NCBI GenBank assembly: GCA_028015205.1
Contig: CM051519.1
Span: 84,279,539-84,343,538 of the forward strand
Source: Mytilisepta virgata
Lineage: Eukaryota > Mollusca > Bivalvia > Mytilida > Mytilidae
Reading direction: 5' to 3'
Length of the DNA stretch: 64,000 nt
Shown here one piece after another: positions 45,056-57,800 of the stretch; position 1 is the first letter of the stretch, and each line of letters begins with the position of its first letter. The notes beneath the pieces were generated by a model. It was given only the letters and a program-made list of their open reading frames with translations, had not been told where the DNA came from and ran no database searches. The position numbers and the translations under genes are program-made.

Positions 45056-46435
45056 TGCGTAATCCACTACCGACACAACAGAGAATTACATTACGCACTG
45101 ATATATGTATGAGGAAATGTATTATTGGCTTTGATTAACAATTAATATTTTTTAATGTGTTTTCCCTTATTCTAAATGAATCTTTAAAATATAAACTAAA
45201 TGTTTTTGGTATCCATTTGACTTTCTGGATTAAGAATGTGCTTTTTTTTAGAATTTTCTTCTTTTGAAGCATTCAGAAACTATTGGTTGAATTAGTCACT
45301 TATTAATTAATATAATGGAAAATATAGAATAAAAGCTATTTCATTTTTTACTTTATCTTTACAGCATAGGGTCTAAAAGACTACATACATTATCTGTAGA
45401 TTGCTCAATATTTTTGATACGAATATAATATTTAAACATAAGTTTGAGTATTTTAAAGCATGGGGGGATTCAAAATTCTACATGTAAGGCAAGGCTAAAA
45501 GTTTTGTTATGAACACCAAGAATCCGTTTTATTATCATGTTCTGAACTTTTTCAAAAGACAAATTATTACAATTATTTAAGTTAAATTGGAAATATGGGA
45601 GTTAAATTTGTCCAGGTAAGTATTGACAAGTTGTCTGAAAAAGCTATTTTGGATTTTAGCTTTCCATTACATGTAAAAATTAAAACCAAGAAAAAAATCA
45701 CTGGATTTAAACAAATATGTAATGTTCGTTTGTTTTTTTCCTTGATTATAGAAAGTCCAAATATTTTATTTGCATATTTTATCAACAATAAAGTATTTAT
45801 ATAATATATTTACGCTGGCATTAATGATCCTGTAGTTCCGCATGTTGTATTGTTTTCAAGAATAGTTAAATAGCTATATAGATCCTAGTCCCAGAACCTA
45901 GTCATTAAAACTGCAATTTCATAATTATGTATTTTTAAAGCTGTACTTTCCAGAAATAAACATTTTCGTTCAACTTGATACCTTGATTCCATTATATTAG
46001 TATATTCTAATATTAAACTGGATTCCACTTCACTTTTAAACGTCATCGCAAGTAAATTCATAGCATAATGATCATCATAGACTTAGCTAGCTTGTTTCAG
46101 TGAGTCTTACGGGACAATTAGAGTAATCGTCCCATGACATCGCTAAACTCCTGAAATTTTGAAAAGTGTGCGTGTATATATATGTATAAATATTGTAGGA
46201 ATAACATAAAATATCGGCATATTAAATAATTGGTTTTTGTCAGATTTACATGATACGTCGTATGTTTACATTTGTTCTATTATACTTTTCGGTCTTCATA
46301 CTTGTACTCATTCACACTTCCGGTTAAGGAAAAACGTCAACAAATTATACATTCAGCCACTGTTATTTCGATTTAATAAAACTCAGTAAACAGTACGAAT
46401 TGTTCTAGGTAAGTATGCGTACCGGGATAAAGTGA
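45056..46435. other. No recognised feature
   Basis: AT-rich DNA. Open frames at 45595-45804 (plus) and 45582-45788 (minus) oppose one another and resemble nothing known. Confidence 0.4.
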
Positions 46436-46439
46436 AGAA

Positions 46440-46800
46440 TAAGAACTAGATTCTGGTACAACCAGAATTGTGCAATGCTGGTAGAAAAATTCATTCTCAA
46501 CAATTCTGGAAATACCAGTATTTGTGCAAGACAATTCTAGTATTTCCAGCATTGTATCCTGGTACAATTCTGGAATTCCAGAATACAGTACTGGAAAAAA
46601 CACAATTATTAAAATACAATTCTAGAAAAACTAGAATTTTAACATATACAATGCTTGTTAAGCCAGAATTTAAAAAAAAATAATGCTGGATAATCCAGAA
46701 TTGTATCATATACAATGCTTGTAAAACCAGAATTGTAAATTAAAGAATGCTGGAAAAAGCAGAATTTACAATGCAAGTAAATCCAATATTGTTAAAAAAA
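46440..46800. repeat. Inverted-motif array (CCAGAATT / AATTCTGG)
   Basis: Alternating ccagaatt and aattctgg (with variants ccagcatt, aatgctgg) every 15-30 bases. Phrases recur, such as atatacaatgcttgt at about 46645 and 46710. This is the second array of the type seen at 22040-22450, with a different motif letter. Confidence 0.7.
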
Positions 46801-46929
46801 AAAATCTGAAGGATTGCTTGTATTCAATACAACAGTGCTAGAACAAGAGATATTATGTTTTAAGCAATTTTAAAAAAATTATCAGGCACAAAATACTACT
46901 TTGACCTACCCGGATGTGCAAAGGTAACA

Positions 46930-47170
46930 GTGAGTGGTCTAGGTAGTTCGTCATGACTACTAATGATCACTAGCCTGTCGAGCTGAGGTCGAGAGTTCGA
47001 ATCTCACTTGTGGCGGGGTGTGTTCGATCTTAATTGACAAGGATTGCCAATTTTCCTACCAAAGGTCGGTGGTTCTCTCCTGGTACTCCAGCTTCTTCCA
47101 TCGATAAAAACTGGCCGCAGCGAAGTAGCCAAATGTGCTGAAAACGGCGTAAAACCCCAACTAAACAAAC
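46930..47170 (+). repeat. tRNA-derived SINE, copy 3 (5'-truncated)
   Basis: Begins inside the A-box region (gtgagtggtctaggtagttc), retains the B box (gagttcgaatctc) and the central block (gattgccaattttcctacc, ctggtactccagcttcttcc), and ends aaccccaactaaacaaac. Confidence 0.85.
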
Positions 47171-47258
47171 GAATATTCTGCCTTTATTATCAATGTGCTA
47201 TCCACTATCCACGTCCTTATACTAAAAAATCCTAAAGGGATATAAGCCACCATTTTGG

Positions 47259-47601
47259 ATTTCATATCTGCCCTCAATCTCCTCCAAAATGAATGATCTT
47301 CAAAATCCAGTCATCATTTTATCAAGATGCGGCATCAAACTCTTTAACTTGACAAGCAAAGTCAAAAGTTCGCCGATTTCGGGTCGAAAGCAACGTGACC
47401 ATATATAAGTCAATGAGAATCGGAGTTGCTTCCCTTTGACAGGCAATAGTGAAGTAACGAGGAACGTTGCTTTCGACGCGAAATAAGACAACTTTTGACT
47501 TTGCTCATGAAATTATCGAGTTTAATGTCGAAACTTTGTAAAATAGTGATTGGACTTTGAAGATCATTGATTTTGGAGGAGACTCAGGGCAGATATGAAA
47601 T
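47259..47601. mobile_element. Full-length hairpin (fold-back MITE-like element)
   Basis: atttcatatctgccctcaat at the left pairs with the right end ctcagggcagatatgaaat. The pairing continues inward: cctccaaaat with attttggagg, atgatcttcaaaatccagtca with tgattggactttgaagatcat, and aaagtcaaaagtt with aacttttgacttt; it extends to gaaagcaacgt with acgttgctttc around the centre. Almost the whole 340 bp is one imperfect palindrome, 230 bases upstream of the TMBIM4 exon. Confidence 0.75.
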
Positions 47602-47851
47602 AAATTATCACATGGAAGTATTTTCAATTGATTTTAATCGTGGCTGAAAAAATGACTTTGCTGTATGTGCCCAAGTGGAATAAAAAAAGTAAAAGGGAAT
47701 TGAACTGATTTGTAATAGCAAATTTAAGGATAGAAATGAAAAAATTGAAACATGGAAATGTAATATAAATCAATGTAGCTAACTAACAGATAGTATTACA
47801 TGTGTATACTTTGTTACATGTATACTATTTTCCAGGTAATAACAGTCAGAG

Positions 47852-50800
47852 ATGTTTAAGTCAGGAGAAACCAAAGAAGGGGGAAAGGAATCATCTATAG
47901 TAGACGATTTTATGTATGGATCCAATGTGGCAACAGCCCATGTTTATATCCGAATGGGTAAGGTTTACAGGAGATAATTTGAATATGCTGCTGTCAAATT
48001 ATTTAACATTTGAAACCCTGTGTCAGATTAACTAATTCGGGATCAAGTTTAAATATGAATATTTTTCACATATGATTATGATTCATTTGAAAGATGTGCC
48101 TCTTAAAAAAAATATCTAAATTTTCTCTATGTGCGTTACCTTTCAGGTACATATACATACAAAAAAATAATTTACGTGTACAAAAATATCTCAATATTAG
48201 GTCATCTCTGAGATACATGTATATACATGTGTACATTCTTTCTTTATTTAAGAGCTAATGTTTTCACTAACTTGGTGACATTTTACTTTTCCTGCAACAT
48301 ATGTAATAACTGCTTAAGTTTGTTATGATTTTCAGGCTTTTTGAGGAAGGTATATGGAATCTTATCGGCTCAATTTCTGTTGACCACTATAGTAGCTGCT
48401 GTATTTATGTCTAGTTTTGAATTGACACAGTTTGTTCACAATAAGTAAGTATAAATTTCAAAGTGATCACTTACTGTAAATAAATCTATCCTACAATGGT
48501 AAATTGTGATCTTTTGTAGAAGATCTATATGAAAATGGAACATTATTGCGAATTGGATGAAGTATCACAGGTGTTTTTGACACGTAATATCTAGGGAAAA
48601 AATGACTTCATAAACACTGTAAACCAGAACATAATGTAAACTATGATTGAATATATTTAAGATAAGGTACCTGGAGGCTTTATAAGGCTGTTGAAGATAT
48701 AAAACTAAAGTTTATCAGTCCCTTTTTAGGACAGTAAATTTGGGTAATTTTACGAAAAAAATATACCTGCGGTTATGGTTATCTGACTGACCCTAATTTT
48801 TGGGCTCAAATGTTAAAATATTTGTAATATACTGTAGTTCAAATTTGAATGACATGCAGTTGAACTTTTAAAAGAACATGCATTTGTGTAGACTAAAAAT
48901 TCCTTTGAATTTTAAACATTTGTCTGCTAAAATTCACCAATTTTTAATATCCTTTACAGAAATACCCAGCAGAAGTGTTATTAATCTGTTATATTTTAAA
49001 AGAGTTTCTAGGGCAGTGTTTAAGAGAATTTTACCAAAATGTCATGAATTATAGAATAATATGTATCTTTGTTGATGCCAGTTATGCTGGTAATTTAAGG
49101 TAAAAAAAAATTAAATACTATTCAACACCCAGTTCAATGTTTTATAAATTCTAGCACATGGTTGCTTCTGATTGCTATGATTGGTTCCATTGGTATGCTG
49201 TTGGCTTTAATGGTATACAGACAACAGACACCAACAAATTATATTCTCCTGGGACTTTTTGTAAGTAATATTTTCTATGCTATTTTATCTTTATCAGAAA
49301 GTTATAGTTTTATGCATTTAGATTGACACAGCTGTAATATTTTGACAGTTTTTAAATTTTATTTAAAATTGAAAGATAGTATCTTTTATATCTATATCCT
49401 CAATGCTTTCTTTAATACTAATCCAACACAATAAGTGATCAAATTGGATTAGTATGTCATACTACTGGTATTTATTGCTTCTTAATGATGGATATATTTT
49501 TTTCTCAAATAGATATGTCAACTTTACTATTTGTATGCTTGTTTTATATCTGATAATCATTTTATTTTTTCAGACATTGATGGAAGCCTATAGTGTTGGA
49601 GTTGTTGGTATGGTTTATGATTTTTTTTCTTTTGTGGATGAAATATTGATTCAGTTATTTCAAAAGAGAAATTCATGTTTAATTAGTTACAGATATCTGA
49701 ACTCTTAGTCAGTGAGAAAATGTGTAAAAAATCAGTCATATTTATCTGACATGTCCCTTTTTTGGAAAAACTTCAAAATGTGCATGTCTGATTTCCTTTT
49801 AGTATTTAAAAAAAATCTTTTTATGATCAACTAAATTTGACATTGAAACCTTCAAACTGACATATATTATGTAATACTTGTACAAGCTTGTAGTTATAAA
49901 CATTTACAAGTATAATATTAAAGATGATTTCTTGAATAGGAACATTTTAAAGACTATAAACAAGTTAATGCTTTTAAATTGTAATAATAATGCTTAACTA
50001 TAAAGTGATGGCTCAGAAAATTTTTGGAACTCCTGGCTGTTACATTTAATTTTGGAAGAACCTTTTCACAGCAAATTGCATATATAATAATGAATCTGTT
50101 GATGGTAAATGACAAATTTTACTTTTTTTTCAGTGACATTTTACCAGGTTCATTCTGTCATTGAAGCCTTTTTGTTGACCTGTGCTGTAACTTGTGCTTT
50201 GACATTATATACTCTGCAAAGTAAAAGAGACTTCAGCTCAATGGGTGCTGGGTATGTAATGATTTAATTGCAGTATTCTTCCATTACTTGATTGAATTTA
50301 ATCAAACCCCAGAATTAAGCCAGACTGAATGTTATATTACTATGTTGTTGTTTAGAAAAGTTAGATAAAGAATATTGAGTAAATATAAGCCGAGACATGT
50401 AATCCCAAAACTCATCAAAGGTTCTAAAGTATTACAACAATGTGTAAATTTCATAACAAGGCATGAATAAATGGTTACCAGTAGTTTTAATATTGTAATG
50501 AAAACACTAAAATAAAATAGTTAAAAAACAGAAATAATATGAGATATGAGGTAAGGCAGTGTTCTCCCCAGAAATTTTGGATAGCATCACATTTAACGTA
50601 CTTTCCTATTTGTAGATACTGCTTCAGACCGTGCCGCAGAAATGGACACGAACAACTGCCTTAAAGAGTTTATGAGAGTACAAAAGAAAATTATATACAG
50701 CCTTCAAAACTTTTAAAATGTCAGCTTATATGCTGTATGGTTTCAATGTTTGTTTTTATTTGACAGACTATTTCCTTTACAGCTAGTAGAAAAACTATTT

Positions 50801-52188
50801 TTCACCATATATTCTTTAAAATACGTTAGTTCATGAAGTTATTATTTTTATGGGTTTTTTTTCTGTATAACATATTAAGATTTTCAATTAATTGACTTTT
50901 TCAGATTGTTTGCGGCCCTCTGGATCCTTATTGTTGCTGGTCTTCTGCAGGTAAGAAAGTTCAGAAATTAGTCCATTATATTGGCTGGTTGTACTTTATA
51001 ATAGTCAAATCCAGCCTATTGTATGGTGAATGTTGACAAGGTGGTGAAAAAAGGGTACCTGTTTTGTGTTAACTCCATAGACATCTTTAAACACGACCCA
51101 TTGAAATTTTGGAGAATATTTCTGGACATTTTGAAGATGTGCATGAAGGAGTATGGTGCCATTTGAAGAATTTTCCTCAGATTTTCCATGTTGTGGAACT
51201 TGTAATTATTTGTGATAATTGTAAATGGACTGATGATTACTAAGGTTAAAAACATTCAGGTTTAAAAAAATGTTGAAACACTTGTATGGTTCTATGGAAG
51301 GTAATACGGTAACCAAACACTTTATAAGGAAAGACAAAGTTTACGAAATCAACAAAAACAACCTCATATGAGTTTGAAAAGTTTGTCATCACCTGGCATC
51401 TACTGTCTATTTACTTTTCACATTTTGATAACTGCTGAATAGAATTTAACCAATCTTTGGTATCTATTTATCAAGAAATATGGCTGCCAGAGCCTAATCC
51501 AATTTCTGTTTTGCTAAACTTTGAAAAACTTTTTTACAAGAATGACTTAATACCTGATTGAACCCAAATTTTAAAAATATATTTCTGTAAAGATACTTAA
51601 CAAGTGTTGTTATTTAGGTGGCAATTGGAAATCCAAAATGTCCACCAGCGTCCAACTTAACATTGGACCCTATATTAAAATTCTTCTTAAGAACAATTAG
51701 ATTGCTTGTTTAGACTGCGACATTATCTTTGCTAATATCCTTTGATGAATAGTTTGTTACATTTGTTTATATCCTTTGATTTACAGTTTTTGACTCCCTT
51801 CAGTACCAATGTACAGTCTTCAGTTTTGCCAGTGTTAAAATTTCAATATATAAGGATACGAATATAGATAACTTATATCATATACTTGTAAATATTAGTA
51901 ACTAGATTAATAATTGTTATTTGTATATTTTCTTGAAAAGTGAAAATATATAAAGATTTATTGTCATTATTGTCGTTTCAGTTGTTTTTCCCATCCAGCA
52001 TACTGATGGACAAACTGATTGCTATTGGAGGTGCTTTGTTGTTCTCTCTCTTCATAATCTTTGACACCCACATGTTGATGCACAAACACAGTCCAGAGGA
52101 ATATATTGTGGCATCAGTCAATCTGTATCTAGATATTCTCAATCTCTTCCTGCATATTCTTCGTATCGTGGGTGAAAGGAAAAATTAA
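47852..52188 (+). CDS. TMBIM4: Protein lifeguard 4 / transmembrane BAX inhibitor motif protein 4
   Basis: Seven coding exons: 47852-47957, 48336-48444, 49155-49260, 49574-49607, 50134-50251, 50905-50950 and 51982-52188. The total of 726 nt gives 241 aa, close to the vertebrate length. All junctions are GT/AG with consistent phases. A multi-pass Golgi/ER membrane protein of the BI-1/LFG family, linked to calcium leak and cell-death inhibition (family knowledge). Seen: [20 protein letters not shown] at the N-terminus, then hydrophobic segments in exons 2-7, [31 protein letters not shown] and [14 protein letters not shown]. The two C-terminal acidic residues of the family (FDTH and YLDI) are kept. 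Codon 1 lies 16 bases after an acceptor-like ttttccag at 47835, so a non-coding first exon upstream is likely. Confidence 0.96.
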
Positions 52189-52787
52189 CATTCCATCAAA
52201 AATGCAAATGAGAGGATTTTTCTTCAACTTGTGATAGAAATGTAAAACCTGTTAAATAACCTGTTAATATCTGTTATAAAATTTTTGGAATAAAAATTTT
52301 AGATCAAAGGAAATTTCAGTCATGCTTATTTTGTTGTTAACTTGGTTTGTTGATTTTTAAAAGTTTATTTGGATCATAGTAACCAGTAGATGTCATTCAT
52401 ATTAAAACTTTTTTTCAGTGAAAAGAAGCTTCTTAAATTAATTAAACAGTGGGCATATGAATATATAACTAAGTCTGCATAAACAGATTATTAAAAGTTT
52501 TACAGGTGGACCAAAATGGAGGGAAGGAGTACCCATCATGCATTATAAACACATTGCTCTTGTTTCATGGTAAACAATGGGGAATAAAACATTCTATATT
52601 CAGATATTAATTTCAATTTATGCAGTTTTTCTTAATTTAACATTTTATTCTGGAGTTAAAATTCATGTGCATGTTGCTTTGTTCATTATTTGATTTATGA
52701 TTTATTTTTTTAATAGTTTGTGGAAGTTTGGACTTTGTTGCTCAACGTCAAATAAAATGTGCTTCAACTAGGCTGAAATTTTAATTA

Positions 52788-52949
52788 CAGTCAAACCTGC
52801 TTTAAAGGGCACCTCTATATAGCTAATCACTGTCTATAAAGGGCACAGTGAAACAGTCTAATTTATGAACAAAGGATGTAAAATCAACCTTTGTATAAAG
52901 GGCACATTTGTCTGGTCCCTTTGGTGCCCTTTATAGACAGGTTTGACTA
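52788..52949. mobile_element. MITE with TA target site (mariner-type)
   Basis: Left CAGTCAAACCTG followed by tttaaagggcacc, and right ggtgccctttat followed by CAGGTTTGACTA: an inverted terminal repeat of about 27 bp, 160 bp overall, bordered by TA on both sides. Typical of non-autonomous Tc1/mariner or Tigger-like elements. Confidence 0.75.
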
Positions 52950-53312
52950 CTATGTAAATCTGTTAAATTTGTGAATGATCTAATTGACTCTTAAAACTTA
53001 GGCAACACAGACCAAGGCAAGTGTCAATTATATATGTGCATTGTCATGTAATCAAAACTTAATCTGAAAATTTTATCGCTTGTGGTATTTTGGTAACATG
53101 TTTAATGTGTTATGTTGTTGAAATTGTTTTAAATCTATTCAAAAATGTGCTTTAATTTCACCTTTTTAGCAATAAAAGTTGTTATATTATGAGATGGAAT
53201 TTGATATTTCTTAAAATCTGGTAATCAATCATGTATTAAAAATTATGTGTAATGAATGTATTATATAACTGGAAATTATGTACACATCATGTATCATCAG
53301 GATAAACAAACA

Positions 53313-53462
53313 TTAAAACCTGTCTAAATCAAACCCTGTGTTAACCTGAAACCTATATAATTGCACTTTTGTACAAATGAGTAAAATATTCTTTAGTCAC
53401 TCAGATTGTGTAAATTAAACACTGGGTGGAAATCTCTAGGGTTTGTTTGGATAGGTTTCAGT
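53313..53462. mobile_element. Small MITE
   Basis: Left aaaacctgtctaaatcaaac and right gtttgtttggataggttt form an imperfect ~20-bp inverted pair 150 bp apart, with cccagtgttt-type sequence mirrored inside. Likely a relative of the element at 52788. Confidence 0.5.
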
Positions 53463-54861
53463 GAGTGTGTACCATTAGAATTGAGTAATCACATGTAAAT
53501 GTAAAATTGGATTTAACTATGCTTTTTTAAACTTATCTAAAAGGCATATTTAAAGTTTCTTTGGATTTCACAAATTTTTTTTAATTCTATTAATCATTCA
53601 TTTTAAAGAAAATATGGATTTCCGACGACAGGATTTCCTATCTGTTTGTCAATATAAAAGTAGTTTGTATTTCAAGTCTGAAATTTTTAAAGTCACATGA
53701 TTTCATAGATACACTTTGGCATCTTAATCCAATTAAAACTGTTTGAATGTTATCATATAGAAATATTACAATATCTGACATATTGCTGAATACATGCCAA
53801 TAAATTAAGGGAAATGACTTATTAAAGACAATCACTTACATATAATGCATTCAAAATCATTGAATTACTTTATTATAATGCATTAAATAATGAGAGAAAA
53901 AAAGAATCTGTTATTTATTTCCAACCAAATTACTGTTGTTTGACAAAAATAAAATGAACATAATGGGATATACCAAATAATCCCCCTAACTGAATTTCAC
54001 TTTTAGATAGAGCTGTTTCTTTAGCATGTTGTCTTTGTGTTCAACAACTTCCCTCTTTAATTTATAGTAAATAGTTATATATATATAACAAATAAAACTT
54101 CTTGTATTGATCCACTTTGTTCAAGTTTCAATGTTAAACTATCAGCAATGTTTTTACAGAACTAATTTAATTTTGTCAACATTTTGTTGATTTGTTATTT
54201 GTTTTTAATTTCTAATTCCAATTATAGTCTAATAAAATCACATGAAACATCAATCACACGTCATGAAATGGTAAGAATGTATTGGGACCTTATTTTAGTC
54301 AACATATAATAAAGATTAATATCAATAAAAAGTTGTTGATTCTTCTTACAAACATAGTCTGTATTGTAAAGAGATAAAAGTAGCAAGAAGACCATACCAG
54401 TAAACCAGAGGCTGAGTAGTAGTAAGTATATGGTACACCACCTTATATTACAAAAATTATTACATTTACCGGTACCAAGAACTTCCAACTCTGAGAAAGT
54501 CTGTATTTTTTTATCTGGTCAAAAGTTTTGCATTACAGTTATTTTCCCTTTGATTATATAAGCCACAGGATACTGACTAATGATAAAGGACAAGTATGCT
54601 GTATTAGGTTTGAACTAATTATAGACTGAACAGTGTTTTATGTCATTTTCATATCAACTTAAAAATGGAAAATGGGAAATTATAGCCTATAGAATGGATT
54701 TGAATATACATTGAACATTAATGCCCAAGGCAAAGATTGTGTGATTGATCCAAATCATGCGAGTCTTATGCTTAGAGCATGGGGTATCATATGTAACATA
54801 TGTAACATGTTTTTTTTTATATTTTTTAACTAGGAAGTTTTCATCTCATCCACAAGTTACG

Positions 54862-57800
54862 TCACAATTTTTGTCTATCAAAATTTTGTCCATTTCTGAC
54901 TCTTTTGGCATTAGATTTTTCTGTATTGGATGCTGTCATTTGTACTGTATTCTTTTTTTCATTGTGTTCTTCATCATCACTTTTTGTAGAACTTGACAAA
55001 GAATCTGTGCTTTCCTCATCAGTTTCAGAGCAGGTTCCTGACCTATCTGTACTGTCATCATCACTATCATGTTGTGATATATGCACATTAGAAACACCTT
55101 CAGTAACATCTTCAAGGTCATTTACTATCCCAACTCCCTCTGTAGCTGGCAAGTTAAATCCTACATCTGACTTATTAATTGTACACTGTAAATACATTAT
55201 ATATACCACTAATTCAAAGTAAATAATTGCTAAAGGTCTAATTCTCTTAATTGCCTAAAATCAAACCTAAAAGTTTTACAGTGTTACTTCCTATCAGTTG
55301 CAACCAATTTAAGTAAAATTCATTTAATAATATTCAAAATAGAAATAGGTGTTGACTTTTCAGGAGAATAAAAATTTTTGTGCAGAACTTTCCAATTCTA
55401 ATCCAATTATTTTCCCAGATAGTCAAATCCATTCAAATGAAAATAATGCCTTTGTTTGGCATTTCATTACGTCTATGAACCTATGAATTTCATAGATCTG
55501 GATTAAAAAATGTAATAGTTGATAACACAGAATACAAATGTAAGTATATAGACTATTCCTACCAAAATGACTAAGTTCCACAAAATGAGAAAATCTGTTT
55601 TATTTCTCAAAAATGTGTGAGTCTTCCAAGGAAGACATGTGTCACCTGCGGACGTCAATTTTTACAAAAGGTATTAAAATGTTCTAAAAATGAAATATAT
55701 ATGCACACTTTTGCATTAAGGTTAATGCGCAGAGAAAGTTTCATCAAATTGCTTTGAGCATGTTGAGTGTTTATGGAGTAGTTTAGGTTTTAAGTTAAGT
55801 TTTGAACCCCCCCTTTTTTTTTCAAAAATGCCATTTTTATTAAAAAAAAATTGTAAATTTTCTAAAAATGAAATACACATGCACACCTTTGCATTAAGGT
55901 TAATGCACAGAGAAAGTTTCATCAAATTGCTTTGAGTGGTTATGGAGTAGTTGAGGATAGAAGTTTTGAACCCCCCCTTTTTTTTTCAAAAATGTCAATT
56001 TTAACAAAAAAAAAAATTAAAATTTTCTAAAACTGAAATATATATGCACATCTGTGCATTAAGGTTAATGCACAGAAAGTTTCATCAAATTCCTTTGAGC
56101 GGTTATGGGGTAGTTGAGGACAGAAGTTTTGCCCCCCTTTTTTTCCAAAAATGTCAATTTTTACCCCCCAAAAAATTTAAATTTTGTAAAAATGAAATAG
56201 ATATGCACACCTGTCCATTAAGGTTAATGCACAGAGAAAGTTTCATCTAATTCCTTTGAGTGGTTATGGAGTAGTTGAGGATAGAAGTTTTGACCCCCCC
56301 CCTTTTTTTTTCAAAAATGTCATTTCTTTACAGAGAAAAATTTAAAATTTTCTAAAAATGAAATATATATGCACACCTGTGCATTAAGGTTAATGCATAG
56401 AAAAAGTTTCATCAAATTGCTTTGAGTGGTTATGGAGTAGTTGAGGATAGAAGTTTTGAAACCCCCCCCCCCTTTTTTCAAAAATGTCATTTTTTTACAG
56501 AGAAAAATTTAAAATTTTCTAAAAATGAAATATATATGCACACCTGTGCATTAAGGTTAATGCACAGAGAAAGTTTCATCAAATTCCTTTGAGCAGTTAT
56601 GGAGTAGTTGAGGATAGAAGTTTTGCCCCCCCCCCCTTTTTTGCAAAAATGTCAATTTTTACCCCAAAAAAATTTAAATTTTCTAAAAATGAAATATATA
56701 TGCACACCTGTGCATTAAGGTTAATGCACAGAGAAAGTTTCATCAAAATCCTTTGAGCGGTTTACGAGTAGTTGAGGATAGAAGAAAAGTGTGACGACGC
56801 AAGACGACAGATAGTGATCCCTATGTGTCGACCATGCGTTCCGCAGGCGACATAAAAACCATTAAATAATAACAAGGATTTTACAAGATTTTTATAAATG
56901 GCTTATTATTCTGCATGCAAAAGATTTACGAAATGAAAAATGGGTGTTAGCAGGAAAAATAATTTATGGCATTCAAATGGATAAAACCAGATGATTCTGA
57001 ACATCTGACAAAAATTCCAAAACATGATCAGTGAACATCCTTAAAAGGTGTAGGAGTTTACAACACAAAAATGGTTACTATCCATAAACAATTATCGCAA
57101 AACATTTAAAATCTGGAGAAAAAAAAATCTTCAAATGTCATCAAAATCCTTCATGCACATCTTATGTCCATTATTATTCTGCAAAGCCACCAGCCCACCC
57201 AACCACCTATCCTGTCTGAAATTCACCATATAAATGTGCAACCCATCTAAATATAACACAGAAAAACTGGATAACTGAAAAGGGTCTGTCAATTTTCAAA
57301 CTGCGAACAGATGAGCAGTGAATAAGTTTTCTATTAATCCAGTAATCTTTGAATCAAATGAGTTTCACTATGCAAAAAAAAAACTAAAAAGTTTGAAATG
57401 TCAATCATATTCTTTTTAATCATGTTCAAAGCCATAACTTCAACAATGTATCATTACTTATTTGTAATATATGTACCTTTTTAAGTGCCTCTGCCAAAGA
57501 CTGGATCTGTTTTGAACTGAAATGAAAAAGTTATTTTGGTTAAAGACGAAATTGTATGTTAAGAAATGTAGAATTGAGAGCGCTAACAATTGTTGACGGA
57601 CGCAATGAAAACATCTGATGCGGGGCCGTAATGAACAAAACAGTTATTCAGTTATGCTAATTACAATTTTGACCAAGAAAAAATATTCACATTGAAGCCA
57701 ATCAACAAGAATTTTACTTTTTATTGTGTTCATAACAATTTTCATGATTTCGTGAAAATTAATTGTAAAATTGGATACTTAATTCTCTTGGTTTTGTAAG

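Larger units (their letters stand above)
52189..54861. other. Convergent 3' flanks of TMBIM4 and SHQ1
   Basis: No open gene. A polyadenylation-type aataaa is at 52289-52294, about 100 bases after the TMBIM4 stop. Two small TIR elements lie inside (separate entries). The opposing genes have only 2.67 kb between stop codons. Confidence 0.5.

Noticed and set aside
54905..55222. Plus-strand 105-residue serine-rich frame
   Set aside because: It is the complement of the acidic last exon of SHQ1, which has a proper acceptor and phase on the minus strand.
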